In this document: piece by piece, positions 1-5,784 of the stretch
Layout of the letters: every line of letters begins with the position of its first letter
How positions within the stretch are numbered: the first letter of the stretch is position 1
NCBI GenBank assembly: GCA_011065235.1
Contig: JAAKFB010000117.1
Coordinates: 1 to 5,867, forward strand
Direction of reading: 5' to 3'
DNA from: Chlamydiota bacterium
Lineage (GTDB): Bacteria; Chlamydiota; Chlamydiia; Chlamydiales; Rhabdochlamydiaceae
DNA length: 5,867 nucleotides
Notes under the pieces: model-generated
Database searches by the model: none
Told to the model about the DNA's origin: nothing
Seen by the model: the letters and a program-made list of their open reading frames with translations, nothing else
Translations under genes and position numbers: made by a program

Positions 1-612
1 CAAAAACTTGTCTCGCGCTCCTTTAAGTTTTCCTCCTCCGTAACATTTTCCCGTGGAGGTTGCGGCAAGATTATTCTCGCCAAAATCCACGGCCAGGGGT
101 TTGCCTTTTTCCCGCATAGGGGGGGCGGGGAGATCCAAGACAAGATTAAAGAAAAAGCGTTTGCCTTTGCGGATCAGTTCTGCTTCTTTAATGATCCCGC
201 TCTTCAGGTATTCTTTTTGAAAATCCCCAAGGGCAAAGGAAAATTTCTTTCTCCCTCTCAGAGTAAACAGGGACAAAATGCCATTTTTCAAAGAATAGGT
301 TCTCTTGTCGTAATGGACAGAGCCTGTTTCTTTAAAAACCAGTTCTTTGCCTTTTTTGAGGGCTTTGCGGCATGCAGAGACTTTTGCAATTGCATTACAG
401 ATCATTTGAGAACCTATTTGAGGAATCTCTTTCCGGACCCTGTAATAGACCTGATGGTGAAGTTTAACCTGATTGCGCTCCTCAGACAACTGCGACACTC
501 GGCTGCAAGACTGAGAAAAGGTTCTTTGCATTTCACAAAGGACTTGGTAATCTTCTTCAAAAAACTTGAGTTTAAGAGAAATCGTTCGTTTCACAGGCGC
601 ACAGATACTCAT
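1..612 (-). CDS. tnpB: TnpB/OrfB-family RNA-guided nuclease of an IS200/IS605-type element, C-terminal part beyond the window
   Basis: Reading the minus strand from an ATG at 612 gives 204 codons without a stop, running off the left edge; the frame has no stop codon inside the window. The N-terminal ~160 residues are basic, like the wedge/HTH region of OrfB proteins (it begins MSICAPVKRTISLKLKFFEE). Residues 173-187 read LAVDFGENNLAATST, the typical first RuvC motif, with Asp176 as the expected first catalytic acid; a GKCYGGGKLKGARDKFL stretch follows, also typical. TnpB proteins are usually about 350-420 residues, so roughly half is missing here, including the other RuvC acids and the zinc finger. 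TnpB is known to be an omega-RNA-guided DNA nuclease that helps such elements persist. No tnpA is visible upstream, as in IS1341-type elements. No good Shine-Dalgarno precedes the ATG, so a nearby in-frame TTG or GTG start is possible. Whether the gene is intact cannot be judged. Confidence 0.9.
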   Translation of the reverse strand, partial: MSICAPVKRTISLKLKFFEEDYQVLCEMQRTFSQSCSRVSQLSEERNQVKLHHQVYYRVRKEIPQIGSQMICNAIAKVSACRKALKKGKELVFKETGSVHYDKRTYSLKNGILSLFTLRGRKKFSFALGDFQKEYLKSGIIKEAELIRKGKRFFFNLVLDLPAPPMREKGKPLAVDFGENNLAATSTGKCYGGGKLKGARDKFL

Positions 613-645
613 AAAACTTTTTATTTGCAACTTTTAAAAATGGAG

Positions 646-687
646 CGGCGTTTCCTCCCATCCCTGAAGGAATGGGTCTCCACGCCG
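646..687. repeat. Imperfect hairpin near the tnpB start, candidate left end of the IS element
   Basis: CGGCGT (646-651) pairs perfectly with ACGCCG (682-687). Inside, CCCATCCC (657-664) pairs with GGAATGGG (669-676) except for one position that becomes a G-T wobble on the minus strand; the loop is TGAA. Five-base internal loops separate the two stems. Subterminal imperfect hairpins are the ends recognised by IS200/IS605 transposases, and this one lies 34 bp upstream of the tnpB ATG, so an element end is a reasonable inference. The exact boundary is not determined; on the minus strand the bases just before the hairpin read TTATTGA, which could contain a tetra- or pentanucleotide target. Confidence 0.5.
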
Positions 688-766
688 TCAATAAGATGAA
701 TTTGTGGACATCTCCAAAACCTAAACCCGCTTGAATCTTTCCAAATCGCCTGCTAAAAGAAAGTTC

Positions 767-1717
767 ATGGACATCGAAACTTCCCATAAACCCATTCGTC
801 CGCCTCCGAACCGGATAAAAGCTGTCGTTTACGTTTTAATCTCGTGGATATTCTTTACAAGTGTCATCGCACTCTCGCGCACAGCAACTGCTAGAACTTC
901 TGTCCCCACTGTCCTCTTTTTCCAAAACCTCGTCAGTATGATCATTATCTTGCCTTGGATGATCAAAAATGGAGGAAGAAGCCTCTATCTCTCCAAAATT
1001 GGAGTGATCGTTTTGCGAGCACTTGCGGGATATATATGCTATGCCTTTATCTTCTTGGCCGTGCAGCGGATCCCTCTTGTGAACATTGTCCTGCTCAGCA
1101 ATTCCGCTCCTCTTTTTATCCCCATCGTCATTTGGCTATGGAAGCGGGTCAAGATCCGCGCAGGCCTTTGGGTGGGGATCAGCATTGGGTTCGTTGGAAT
1201 TGCTGTCATCTTAAGACCCGGGGCTCATCTTATTAACGTGGGGGCCCTCTTTGGAGTGGGAGCCGCGATTTGCATGGCCATCTCGATGATTGCTCAAAGG
1301 CGCCTCGTCAAGTCTGAACCCCTTTATACGATTCTCTTTTATTACTTTCTCATCAGTACGATACTGAGTATTCCTTTCATTATAGAAAAATGGACACCTT
1401 TAGATGCATCCACCCTTTTTATTCTATTGACCATTGGTGTATTGTTTGTCATCGGTCAGCTCTTTTTTATAACGGCATTCAAATATGAAAAGCCCTCTTT
1501 CTTAGGCTCATTTAATTATTCCGCAGTTGTCTATGGGGCACTTATTGAGTGGTTGTTTTGGGATCATTTTCCAAGTCTGCTCACAATCGTGGGAATTCTC
1601 ATTGTGTGCACCGGGGGAATCATCACCATTTTACAAGGGAATGGAAGGGGATTTACTTCTATGCCTAAGGGCCCTGAGCCTAAGCCTCCCGAGAAGGATC
1701 AATCATCGAATCAATGA
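767..1717 (+). CDS. DMT-superfamily (EamA-type) membrane transporter
   Basis: The 316-residue product has about ten hydrophobic segments (roughly residues 17-36, 46-66, 77-97, 103-124, 132-150, 157-176, 186-206, 214-236, 246-263 and 270-290), the layout of two EamA repeats. Typical family stretches are RIPLVNIVLLSNSAPLFIP in the fourth segment and GFVGIAVILRPG at the end of the fifth. It should sit in the inner membrane and move a small metabolite; the substrate cannot be read from sequence. Chlamydiae and Rickettsia use DMT carriers for S-adenosylmethionine, so that is one possibility, not a call. The ATG at 767 is preferred because an upstream in-frame TTG at 731 has no ribosome binding site and would add only polar residues; even the ATG has only a weak purine run (AAAAGAAAG) before it. 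The proline- and lysine-rich tail (about residues 299-316) is partly encoded in the overlap with the convergent gene. Confidence 0.9.
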   Translation: MDIETSHKPIRPPPNRIKAVVYVLISWIFFTSVIALSRTATARTSVPTVLFFQNLVSMIIILPWMIKNGGRSLYLSKIGVIVLRALAGYICYAFIFLAVQRIPLVNIVLLSNSAPLFIPIVIWLWKRVKIRAGLWVGISIGFVGIAVILRPGAHLINVGALFGVGAAICMAISMIAQRRLVKSEPLYTILFYYFLISTILSIPFIIEKWTPLDASTLFILLTIGVLFVIGQLFFITAFKYEKPSFLGSFNYSAVVYGALIEWLFWDHFPSLLTIVGILIVCTGGIITILQGNGRGFTSMPKGPEPKPPEKDQSSNQ

Positions 1718-2591
1718 TTTCTTCCAATTCCGGCATGAGAGCGGGATAATTGACTTCGATCCAATCTTCTAATTTCCTGCCGATGCGCAACACTTCACGT
1801 TGATAATAAGAAGGCACTTTCGCCGACTCATCCCGCGTGATTTGGCCTACATCAAAATGAATGACCTGATCCCCAACAAACCCATAATTATGGCTCACAC
1901 CAGAATCGCGATCGATAAATCCTTTCTTGCATTGAACAACTACCTGTTCTAGGAGAGTTTGAATCACATTTAACGTTTCTTCATGACGATCGCGCTGCAT
2001 CAAAAATGTGATTCGATCACGGACAAGCTGAGCTTTTTTCTGCACGATAAACTCAAAATCATCCAGATTGATGCAAGAGCAATTACGCATACGGTCATAG
2101 AGCTTTGCGCGAATTTCTAAATCTTTTGACTTATTCAAATGGATGAAAACAAGTCCTGTTTCTTTTTTGAGTTCCTCATACGCTATTTTATAACTGGAAA
2201 AAAGCTCTCGATGGCGCAAGATCCGCCTATCAATTTTCTTAAATCGGTAATCGTCCAAACCAGGCAGAGGAATCAATTTCAGCCACTTTTTAGGCAAGAG
2301 ATGCTTGATCTTGAAAAATTTGATCACATAGTTTCCATCTGCAGATAAAAACGCATAACACTGCGCGCCAGAACCGAGGTAATTGAAATCCTGTGACAGT
2401 ATTTCGCGTAAATTTTCCTTTTCAGACTCAACGAAATCATCCACGGCCCACTTTGAAGAGGGTTCAAAAGGAGAACGGATTTTTTCTAAAGTAAACCCCG
2501 ATTCTCTTCGATTAAAAAGTCCTGCCATCAGTATAATTGCACTGAGCGCAAAGCCAAAAAAAAGCAAAAAATGACGATGTTTCTTTTTCAT
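1680..2591 (-). CDS. Signal-anchored protein with a divergent protein-kinase-like fold, function unknown
   Basis: This 303-residue protein starts with a basic stretch (KKKHRH) and one hydrophobic segment (about 8-25), which looks like a signal anchor or signal peptide. I do not recognise a named family. The soluble part shows kinase-like hallmarks: a glycine-loop-like YLGSGAQCYAFL (71-82), followed by YVIKFFK (88-94) with Lys91 in the place of the VAIK lysine; then GFIDRDSGVSHNYGF (224-238), resembling a catalytic loop with an Asp and a following Asn; then VIHFDVGQI (243-251), resembling the DFG segment with Asp247. The order and spacing suit a small atypical kinase or phosphotransferase, but this is inference. 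The gene overlaps the 3' end of the convergent transporter by 38 bp and is divergent from the porin pair. No Shine-Dalgarno is evident before its ATG; the minus strand reads AATTCTAAATG. If the hydrophobic segment inserts N-in, the domain lies outside the cytoplasm. Confidence 0.8.
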   Translation of the reverse strand: MKKKHRHFLLFFGFALSAIILMAGLFNRRESGFTLEKIRSPFEPSSKWAVDDFVESEKENLREILSQDFNYLGSGAQCYAFLSADGNYVIKFFKIKHLLPKKWLKLIPLPGLDDYRFKKIDRRILRHRELFSSYKIAYEELKKETGLVFIHLNKSKDLEIRAKLYDRMRNCSCINLDDFEFIVQKKAQLVRDRITFLMQRDRHEETLNVIQTLLEQVVVQCKKGFIDRDSGVSHNYGFVGDQVIHFDVGQITRDESAKVPSYYQREVLRIGRKLEDWIEVNYPALMPELEEIIDSMIDPSREA

Positions 2592-2712
2592 TTAGAATTA
2601 TGATGAAAATTTTTCTGATTTTGGTCCAGCATCAAATTTGAAAAAATAGATTGCAGAAATAAATTCTCTCCTTTTATCCTAGAGAGGTCAATTCACTCCC
2701 TAGGAGAAAGCA
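2592..2712. promoter_or_regulatory. Divergent intergenic region upstream of the porin pair and the kinase-like gene
   Basis: This 121-bp AT-rich region should hold promoters for both flanking genes. On the plus strand, TTGCAG (2651-2656) and TATCCT (2675-2680), 18 bp apart, are the best sigma70-like pair but match consensus weakly; TTGAAA (2638-2643) with ATAAAT (2659-2664) is an alternative with short spacing. The ribosome binding site AGGAG (2702-2706) lies 6 bp before the ATG at 2713 and is strong. On the minus strand a CATAAT (2602-2597) is so close to the start at 2591 that it would give a near-leaderless message. Confidence 0.35.
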
Positions 2713-3834
2713 ATGAAACAAGTTATGAAATACATTATCCCTAGCATCCTCCTCACAATGACAAGTGGATTTGCGGCAGAGCAAAATGAATCTTGTGCCC
2801 CTGATCCTTGCTGTCCCCCACCTTGTCCACCAAAAGATCCCTGTGCAAAATGTGCACAACTTTGGCCAACTTGTGGACCAGATTGGATCATCACTCCTAA
2901 TGCAGGACCCTGTGTTTCCAATGGAGCAGATATTTTCATTACTACAGAATTTATCTATTGGACCGTCAGACAGGATAGCCTCGGTTTTGCTTTTTCAAAC
3001 CAACAAGTCACAGGAGCAATAACAAATGGCACTGAAAAAGGCTCTGTTTTTCATCCAGATTGGCGACTTGAGCCCGGATTTAAAGTCGGCATTGGCATGA
3101 TGTTTGACTGCGATGGATGGGATCTCTATGCCAACTACACCTGGCTTCGCACGCGCAACACAAAAGAATCGAAAATACCAAAAGGCAATCTGACGTTGAC
3201 TAATCTCGGATGGATTACCTCTTTTGGGCAACTCCTAACAAGTGTGGAAAAAACTTCAGCGGAATACGAACATGACTTTAATGTCATTGATCTCGAGCTC
3301 GGAAGAAACTGCTTCATCAGCCAGTGCTTACATCTCCGCCCTCATTTTGGATTCAAAGGCACATGGCAAGAGCAAAGAATAGACCTCACAGAAACAGGAA
3401 CAGCTTTTTCTCAAATAGTTAATGCTGTCGGAAATTACGACAATGAATACTGGGGAGTCGGATTGCGCGCTGGGTTAGATTCAGCTTGGCATTTTACCCG
3501 CAGCTTTAGTCTTGTGAGCGAAGTGGCAGCTTCCGTTCTTTGGGGACAATTTGATTCTGAAGCAAAGGTCTTTGATCAAAATGCCTCAACGAACCTTTTT
3601 AATGTGACTCTAAACGTCGAAGACACTTTTCACACTCTCAAGCCAGTGCTCGAGCTATATATCGGCCTACGCTGGGAAGATTGGTTCTGCTGCGACGAAT
3701 ACCACTATAGCCTCGAAGCTGGTTGGGAACTCCAGTGGTGGGGTGGTCAGAGCCAATTCATGGGTGGCACCGAAACCCGTTGGGGAGACCTCGGAATGCA
3801 AGGACTTACTGTAAAACTCCGCTTCGATTTCTAA
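2713..3834 (+). CDS. Cysteine-rich MOMP-like outer-membrane beta-barrel protein (Lpg1974/Legionella-OMP-like), copy 1
   Basis: The 373-residue product begins with a signal peptide (basic MKQVMK, hydrophobic core to about residue 20, likely cleavage after Ala22). The mature N terminus is packed with cysteine and proline: Cys28, 33, 34, 38, 44, 47, 54 and 67. After GPDWIITPNAGPC (55-67), alternating aromatic and polar residues suggest beta strands, for example FITTEFIYWTVRQ, GWDLYANYTWLRTRN and HLRPHFGFKGTWQEQ. It ends in VKLRFDF, with the terminal Phe expected for BAM-assembled barrels. A WFCCD motif lies at 324-328. Length and layout fit the MOMP-like porin families expanded in Simkania and Waddlia, where disulfide-linked outer membranes replace much of the peptidoglycan's role; this family assignment is from recognition, not from a search. 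Probable role: general or nutrient porin. An AGGAG ribosome binding site lies 6 bp before the ATG. A close paralogue follows 91 bp downstream on the same strand. Confidence 0.87.
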   Translation: MKQVMKYIIPSILLTMTSGFAAEQNESCAPDPCCPPPCPPKDPCAKCAQLWPTCGPDWIITPNAGPCVSNGADIFITTEFIYWTVRQDSLGFAFSNQQVTGAITNGTEKGSVFHPDWRLEPGFKVGIGMMFDCDGWDLYANYTWLRTRNTKESKIPKGNLTLTNLGWITSFGQLLTSVEKTSAEYEHDFNVIDLELGRNCFISQCLHLRPHFGFKGTWQEQRIDLTETGTAFSQIVNAVGNYDNEYWGVGLRAGLDSAWHFTRSFSLVSEVAASVLWGQFDSEAKVFDQNASTNLFNVTLNVEDTFHTLKPVLELYIGLRWEDWFCCDEYHYSLEAGWELQWWGGQSQFMGGTETRWGDLGMQGLTVKLRFDF

Positions 3835-3925
3835 ACTAAAACTAACTGTATCTAATCGGTTTTTTCTTTTACCTCTTTATTAATTAAAATAAATAAGTTA
3901 TGTTTATAAAAAAGGGGTATTATTT
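3835..3925 (+). promoter_or_regulatory. AT-rich spacer and leader before the second porin gene
   Basis: The 91-bp gap is strongly AT-rich (including TTATTAATTAAAATAAATAAG, 3877-3897) and contains no convincing hairpin terminator, only a T-rich run at 3860-3870. A TATGTT (3899-3904) is a possible -10 element with a poor -35 partner. AAGGGG (3912-3917) is a good ribosome binding site 8 bp before the ATG at 3926. Co-transcription with the upstream paralogue and an independent promoter are both possible. Confidence 0.35.
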
Positions 3926-5059
3926 ATGTTTGTTTCCAAAACACATCGATTATGGATAATTTTAAGTGTGTTTTTCATAGGTGCGACACCTCTATTCTCT
4001 AATGATGATTGCTGCCCTGCGCCTGACCCCTGTGATAAGTGTGCACAAATTTGGCCATCCCGAGGACCCGATTGGATCATCACCCCCAGTGCAGGCCCCT
4101 GCGTCTCGAAAGGCTTCGACGCCAATATCACGGCAGACTTCATTTATTGGACTGCAAGAGAAGATCACTTGGGATTTGCCCTGAAAGAATCCATCCAGAC
4201 ACAACCCGACGGACAAATCACGCAGACAGATAGAGGGCGCGTTATTCATCCCGATTGGAACTTTGAACCTGGATTCAAGATCGGCGTGGGATATCTCTAT
4301 GATCACGATGGATGGGACATTCAGGCCACATACACTTGGCTACGCGTGCGTAATACAAAGAACTCCGTGAGTATTGACGATCTCAACACAGAAAGAATTC
4401 TAGAAGTGGGAGGATTTGGAGTTTTTGCAGGCCTCTCTGATGTGACCGAAGCATCGGGTCGTTGGCAATTGGATTTCAATGTGGTCGATCTCGAACTTGG
4501 GCGTAACTTCTTTATCAGCCGTTACTTAAAGCTTCATCCTCATTTTGGCCTCAAGGGGACATGGCAAGATCAAGATTATCAAGTCGATGCCCTTGGAGTT
4601 GCTCAAGAATTTCAGGTGCAAGATAACCGGGCAACTAGCGAAAACAAACACCATCTGGAATATTGGGGAATCGGCATCTTGGCGGGACTAGACACCACTT
4701 GGCATTTTAATCGCTGCACCAGCTTCCTCGGAAACATTAGAGTTAGTGCTCTTTGGGAGCGCTTCGAAGTGGATAACAAGTCCACAAGAGCTCTATTAGT
4801 GCCCCAAGTAGGCAATAGTCCTGTTACTATCTTATACGCAGAGAACGACTTCCGCACAATTAAGCCAGTCCTAGAGCTCTTTTTGGGATTGCGATGGGAA
4901 ACCTGGTTCTGCTGCGACGGCTACCACTTCAGTATTGAAGGGGGATGGGAAGAGCAGTGGTGGAGTGATCAAAATCAGTTCTTCGAACCCACAATCAATT
5001 CGCGTGAAGGAGACCTTAACTTACAAGGCTTCACCGTAAAAATGCGCCTCGACTTTTAA
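3926..5059 (+). CDS. Cysteine-rich MOMP-like outer-membrane beta-barrel protein (Lpg1974/Legionella-OMP-like), copy 2
   Basis: The 377-residue product is a paralogue of the gene just upstream. It has a signal peptide (basic start, hydrophobic residues about 9-22, likely cleavage after Ser25) and a cysteine-rich mature N terminus with Cys29, 30, 36, 39 and 58. Shared blocks include CAQ-WP--GPDWIITP-AGPCVS near the N terminus, LGFA, HPDW--EPGFK-G-G, YTWLR-RNTK, LELGRN-FIS, LHPHFGLKGTWQ, KPVLEL--GLRWE-WFCCD, and the end VKMRLDF with terminal Phe. It should be an outer-membrane barrel like its neighbour. Differences cluster between the shared blocks (for example residues about 150-175 and 285-310 and the stretch before the last strand), which suggests variable surface loops. 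This copy has fewer cysteines in the N-terminal segment: the CAPDPCCPPPCPP block is shortened and Cys54 of copy 1 is replaced by Arg. Its own ribosome binding site, AAGGGG, lies 8 bp before the ATG. Confidence 0.87.
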   Translation: MFVSKTHRLWIILSVFFIGATPLFSNDDCCPAPDPCDKCAQIWPSRGPDWIITPSAGPCVSKGFDANITADFIYWTAREDHLGFALKESIQTQPDGQITQTDRGRVIHPDWNFEPGFKIGVGYLYDHDGWDIQATYTWLRVRNTKNSVSIDDLNTERILEVGGFGVFAGLSDVTEASGRWQLDFNVVDLELGRNFFISRYLKLHPHFGLKGTWQDQDYQVDALGVAQEFQVQDNRATSENKHHLEYWGIGILAGLDTTWHFNRCTSFLGNIRVSALWERFEVDNKSTRALLVPQVGNSPVTILYAENDFRTIKPVLELFLGLRWETWFCCDGYHFSIEGGWEEQWWSDQNQFFEPTINSREGDLNLQGFTVKMRLDF

Positions 5060-5104
5060 GAGGGTGTATGCGAATTCATTCCGCTGCCAAAAAAGCCCTC
5101 TTTT
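5058..5104 (+). terminator. Terminator-like inverted repeat after the porin pair
   Basis: AAGAGGG (5058-5064), starting within the stop codon of the second porin gene, pairs perfectly with CCCTCTT (5096-5102); a T-G wobble extends it by one, and TTTT (5101-5104) closes the 3' side. The loop of about 30 bases is long for an intrinsic terminator and the T-run is short and followed by CCCC, so efficiency is uncertain. Position directly after the stop supports the call. Confidence 0.5.
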
Positions 5105-5131
5105 CCCCTAATGAGATGTTCTTCGAGCTCC

Positions 5132-5150
5132 CAAACTCAATTTGAGTTTG
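5132..5150. repeat. Perfect short palindrome
   Basis: CAAACTCAATTTGAGTTTG is self-complementary over nine base pairs around a single central base. In RNA the three-base loop form would leave eight pairs. It lies about 70 bp after the second porin gene and is not followed by a T-run, so it is not an obvious terminator. Confidence 0.6.
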
Positions 5151-5288
5151 CTCCGCTTTCCAGAGCATTCTCCTATAGAAAAATCTGCTATCAAGTAACG
5201 AGGGGTTTTAGAATTTTTAAACGATTGCAAGCGTGCTGAGGATCTTTCTCTAAAGATTTTTGCCTTTGAGGCTCTTCTGAAGACCGGA

Positions 5289-5308
5289 ACGAGCTCTGAT
5301 GAGCTCGT
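5289..5308. repeat. Perfect 8-bp hairpin with TGAT loop
   Basis: ACGAGCTC (5289-5296) and GAGCTCGT (5301-5308) are exact reverse complements around the tetraloop TGAT. No T-run follows on either strand. GAGCTC also occurs at 5125-5130, so this six-base palindrome is present three times within about 180 bp. Confidence 0.65.
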
Positions 5309-5399
5309 GTAGGTCGAAGAAGGGCTTCCATGGGAAAAAGATTGATCCCACTCCAGGTGAAATGAGTTTGCAGACAGTCCCTTATGAAACTCCATTTTT

Positions 5400-5422
5400 A
5401 AGTTCTTGTTTTTCAAGAGCTT
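5400..5422. repeat. 9-bp stem with five-T loop
   Basis: AAGTTCTTG (5400-5408) pairs with CAAGAGCTT (5414-5422), eight Watson-Crick pairs plus one G-T wobble, around TTTTT. A T-rich run (5434-5438) follows after an eleven-base gap on the plus strand. It could be a weak plus-strand terminator insulating the promoter that follows. Confidence 0.4.
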
Positions 5423-5439
5423 AATATTAGGATTTTTTC

Positions 5440-5470
5440 TTGAATTTAAAACTGTCTTTTATGGTATAAT
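5440..5470 (+). promoter_or_regulatory. Strong sigma70-type extended -10 promoter
   Basis: TATAAT (5465-5470) is a perfect -10 hexamer preceded by TG and one base (TGG, 5462-5464), making an extended -10 element. A TTGAAT (5440-5445) serves as a possible -35 at 19 bp, slightly long but tolerable with an extended -10. Transcription would start near 5477 and run through the large hairpin at 5497-5590 into the small ORF at 5600. Confidence 0.7.
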
Positions 5471-5496
5471 CACATTCGAATAACAACAAAATTAAA

Positions 5497-5590
5497 GAGG
5501 GTTTACAAAGTACTTTTATACACATTCCAGTTCAAGAATTGGAATGTGTATATTTGCTGAGAGCAATGAAATGACTTTGTAAACACCCTC
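5497..5590 (+). repeat. Large nested inverted repeat: structured leader RNA or MITE-like element
   Basis: The outer arms GAGGGTTTACAAAGT (5497-5511) and ACTTTGTAAACACCCTC (5574-5590) are complementary over 15 pairs with a two-base bulge on the right arm. Inside, TATACACATTCCA (5517-5529) and TGGAATGTGTATA (5540-5552) pair perfectly over 13 bp around a ten-base loop. The right side carries about 21 unpaired bases (5553-5573). The outer arms look like transposon terminal inverted repeats, possibly of the IS256 type, but no flanking target duplication is seen. Alternatively the transcript from the promoter at 5462-5470 folds into this hairpin ahead of the small ORF. The structure itself is certain; its role is not. 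Confidence 0.75.
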
Positions 5591-5599
5591 CTAGGTGTG

Positions 5600-5758
5600 A
5601 TGATGACAAACCCAATAAACAAGAATAACCCTTTTGAACCTCCTTCAAACAAACGAAAAGCAGATGAATCCCCTGAATTACATCCGGGTAAAATTTTAAA
5701 AATAGACTGTCTTAAGTTAGATAAGCTTCCTGAAACCTTTAAGATTGTACGTCCTTAA
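5600..5758 (+). CDS. Small hypothetical protein, 52 residues, possibly the remnant N terminus of a larger protein
   Basis: ATG at 5600 is followed directly by a second in-frame ATG at 5603. AGGTG (5593-5597) is a possible ribosome binding site and is better spaced for the second ATG (five bases). The product is hydrophilic: a proline- and asparagine-rich start (NPINKNNPFEPPSNKRKADE), then HPGKILKIDCLKLDKLPETFKIVRP. I recognise no family and see no signal peptide or membrane segment. The KRK cluster followed by acidic residues is the type of sequence seen at the start of some secreted effectors, but that is speculation. A consensus promoter lies about 130 bp upstream and a large hairpin sits directly before the ribosome binding site. 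In the same frame after the TAA, and after two further stops, reading stays open from 5789 to the window end, which would fit decay of a longer gene. It is also possible that this is simply a short gene. Confidence 0.5.
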   Translation: MMTNPINKNNPFEPPSNKRKADESPELHPGKILKIDCLKLDKLPETFKIVRP

Positions 5759-5784
5759 AAAGTCATGGCATAGCTATTTGAGAG

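Larger units (their letters stand above)
5108..5416. other. Palindrome-rich region with a doubtful minus-strand ORF, no convincing gene
   Basis: An open frame of 102 codons runs on the minus strand from a TTG at 5416 (or an ATG at 5395) to 5108. It lacks a ribosome binding site, is rich in Ser, Lys and Arg, contains two perfect palindromes and resembles no family I know. Short plus-strand frames (for example ATG 5112 to a stop near 5240, about 42 codons) are equally unconvincing. I treat the stretch as noncoding or as a gene or repeat remnant. Its palindromic content suggests a structured RNA or dispersed repeat rather than a protein gene. Confidence 0.4.

Noticed and set aside
217..699. A 160-codon plus-strand frame
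   Set aside because: It lies opposite the TnpB frame, whose translation has a clear RuvC motif; the plus-strand product resembles no protein and its start has no ribosome binding site. It is a shadow frame.
731..766. TTG at 731 as the start of the transporter
   Set aside because: No ribosome binding site, and the added residues are not needed for any helix; ATG at 767 leaves all ten segments intact.
572..787. A 71-codon minus-strand frame covering the hairpin upstream of tnpB
   Set aside because: It reads through the probable IS end and into the transporter start, then stops inside tnpB in another frame. No domain or ribosome binding site supports it.
1701..1719. AATCAT/ATGATT inverted repeat as a bidirectional terminator
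   Set aside because: Only six AT-rich pairs with a seven-base loop and no proper T-run; too weak to call.
3835..3925. Intrinsic terminator between the two porin genes
   Set aside because: There is a T-rich run at 3860-3870 but no stem before it.
3904..4306. Minus-strand frames across the start of the second porin gene
   Set aside because: They mirror the conserved cysteine/proline-rich coding segment, and a similar minus-strand frame appears opposite the first copy, as expected of shadows of paralogous genes.
2713..5059. The near-identical short DNA stretches in both porin genes as a mobile or CRISPR-type repeat
   Set aside because: They are explained by paralogy of the coding sequence: they occur at equivalent protein positions and differ mainly at codon third bases.
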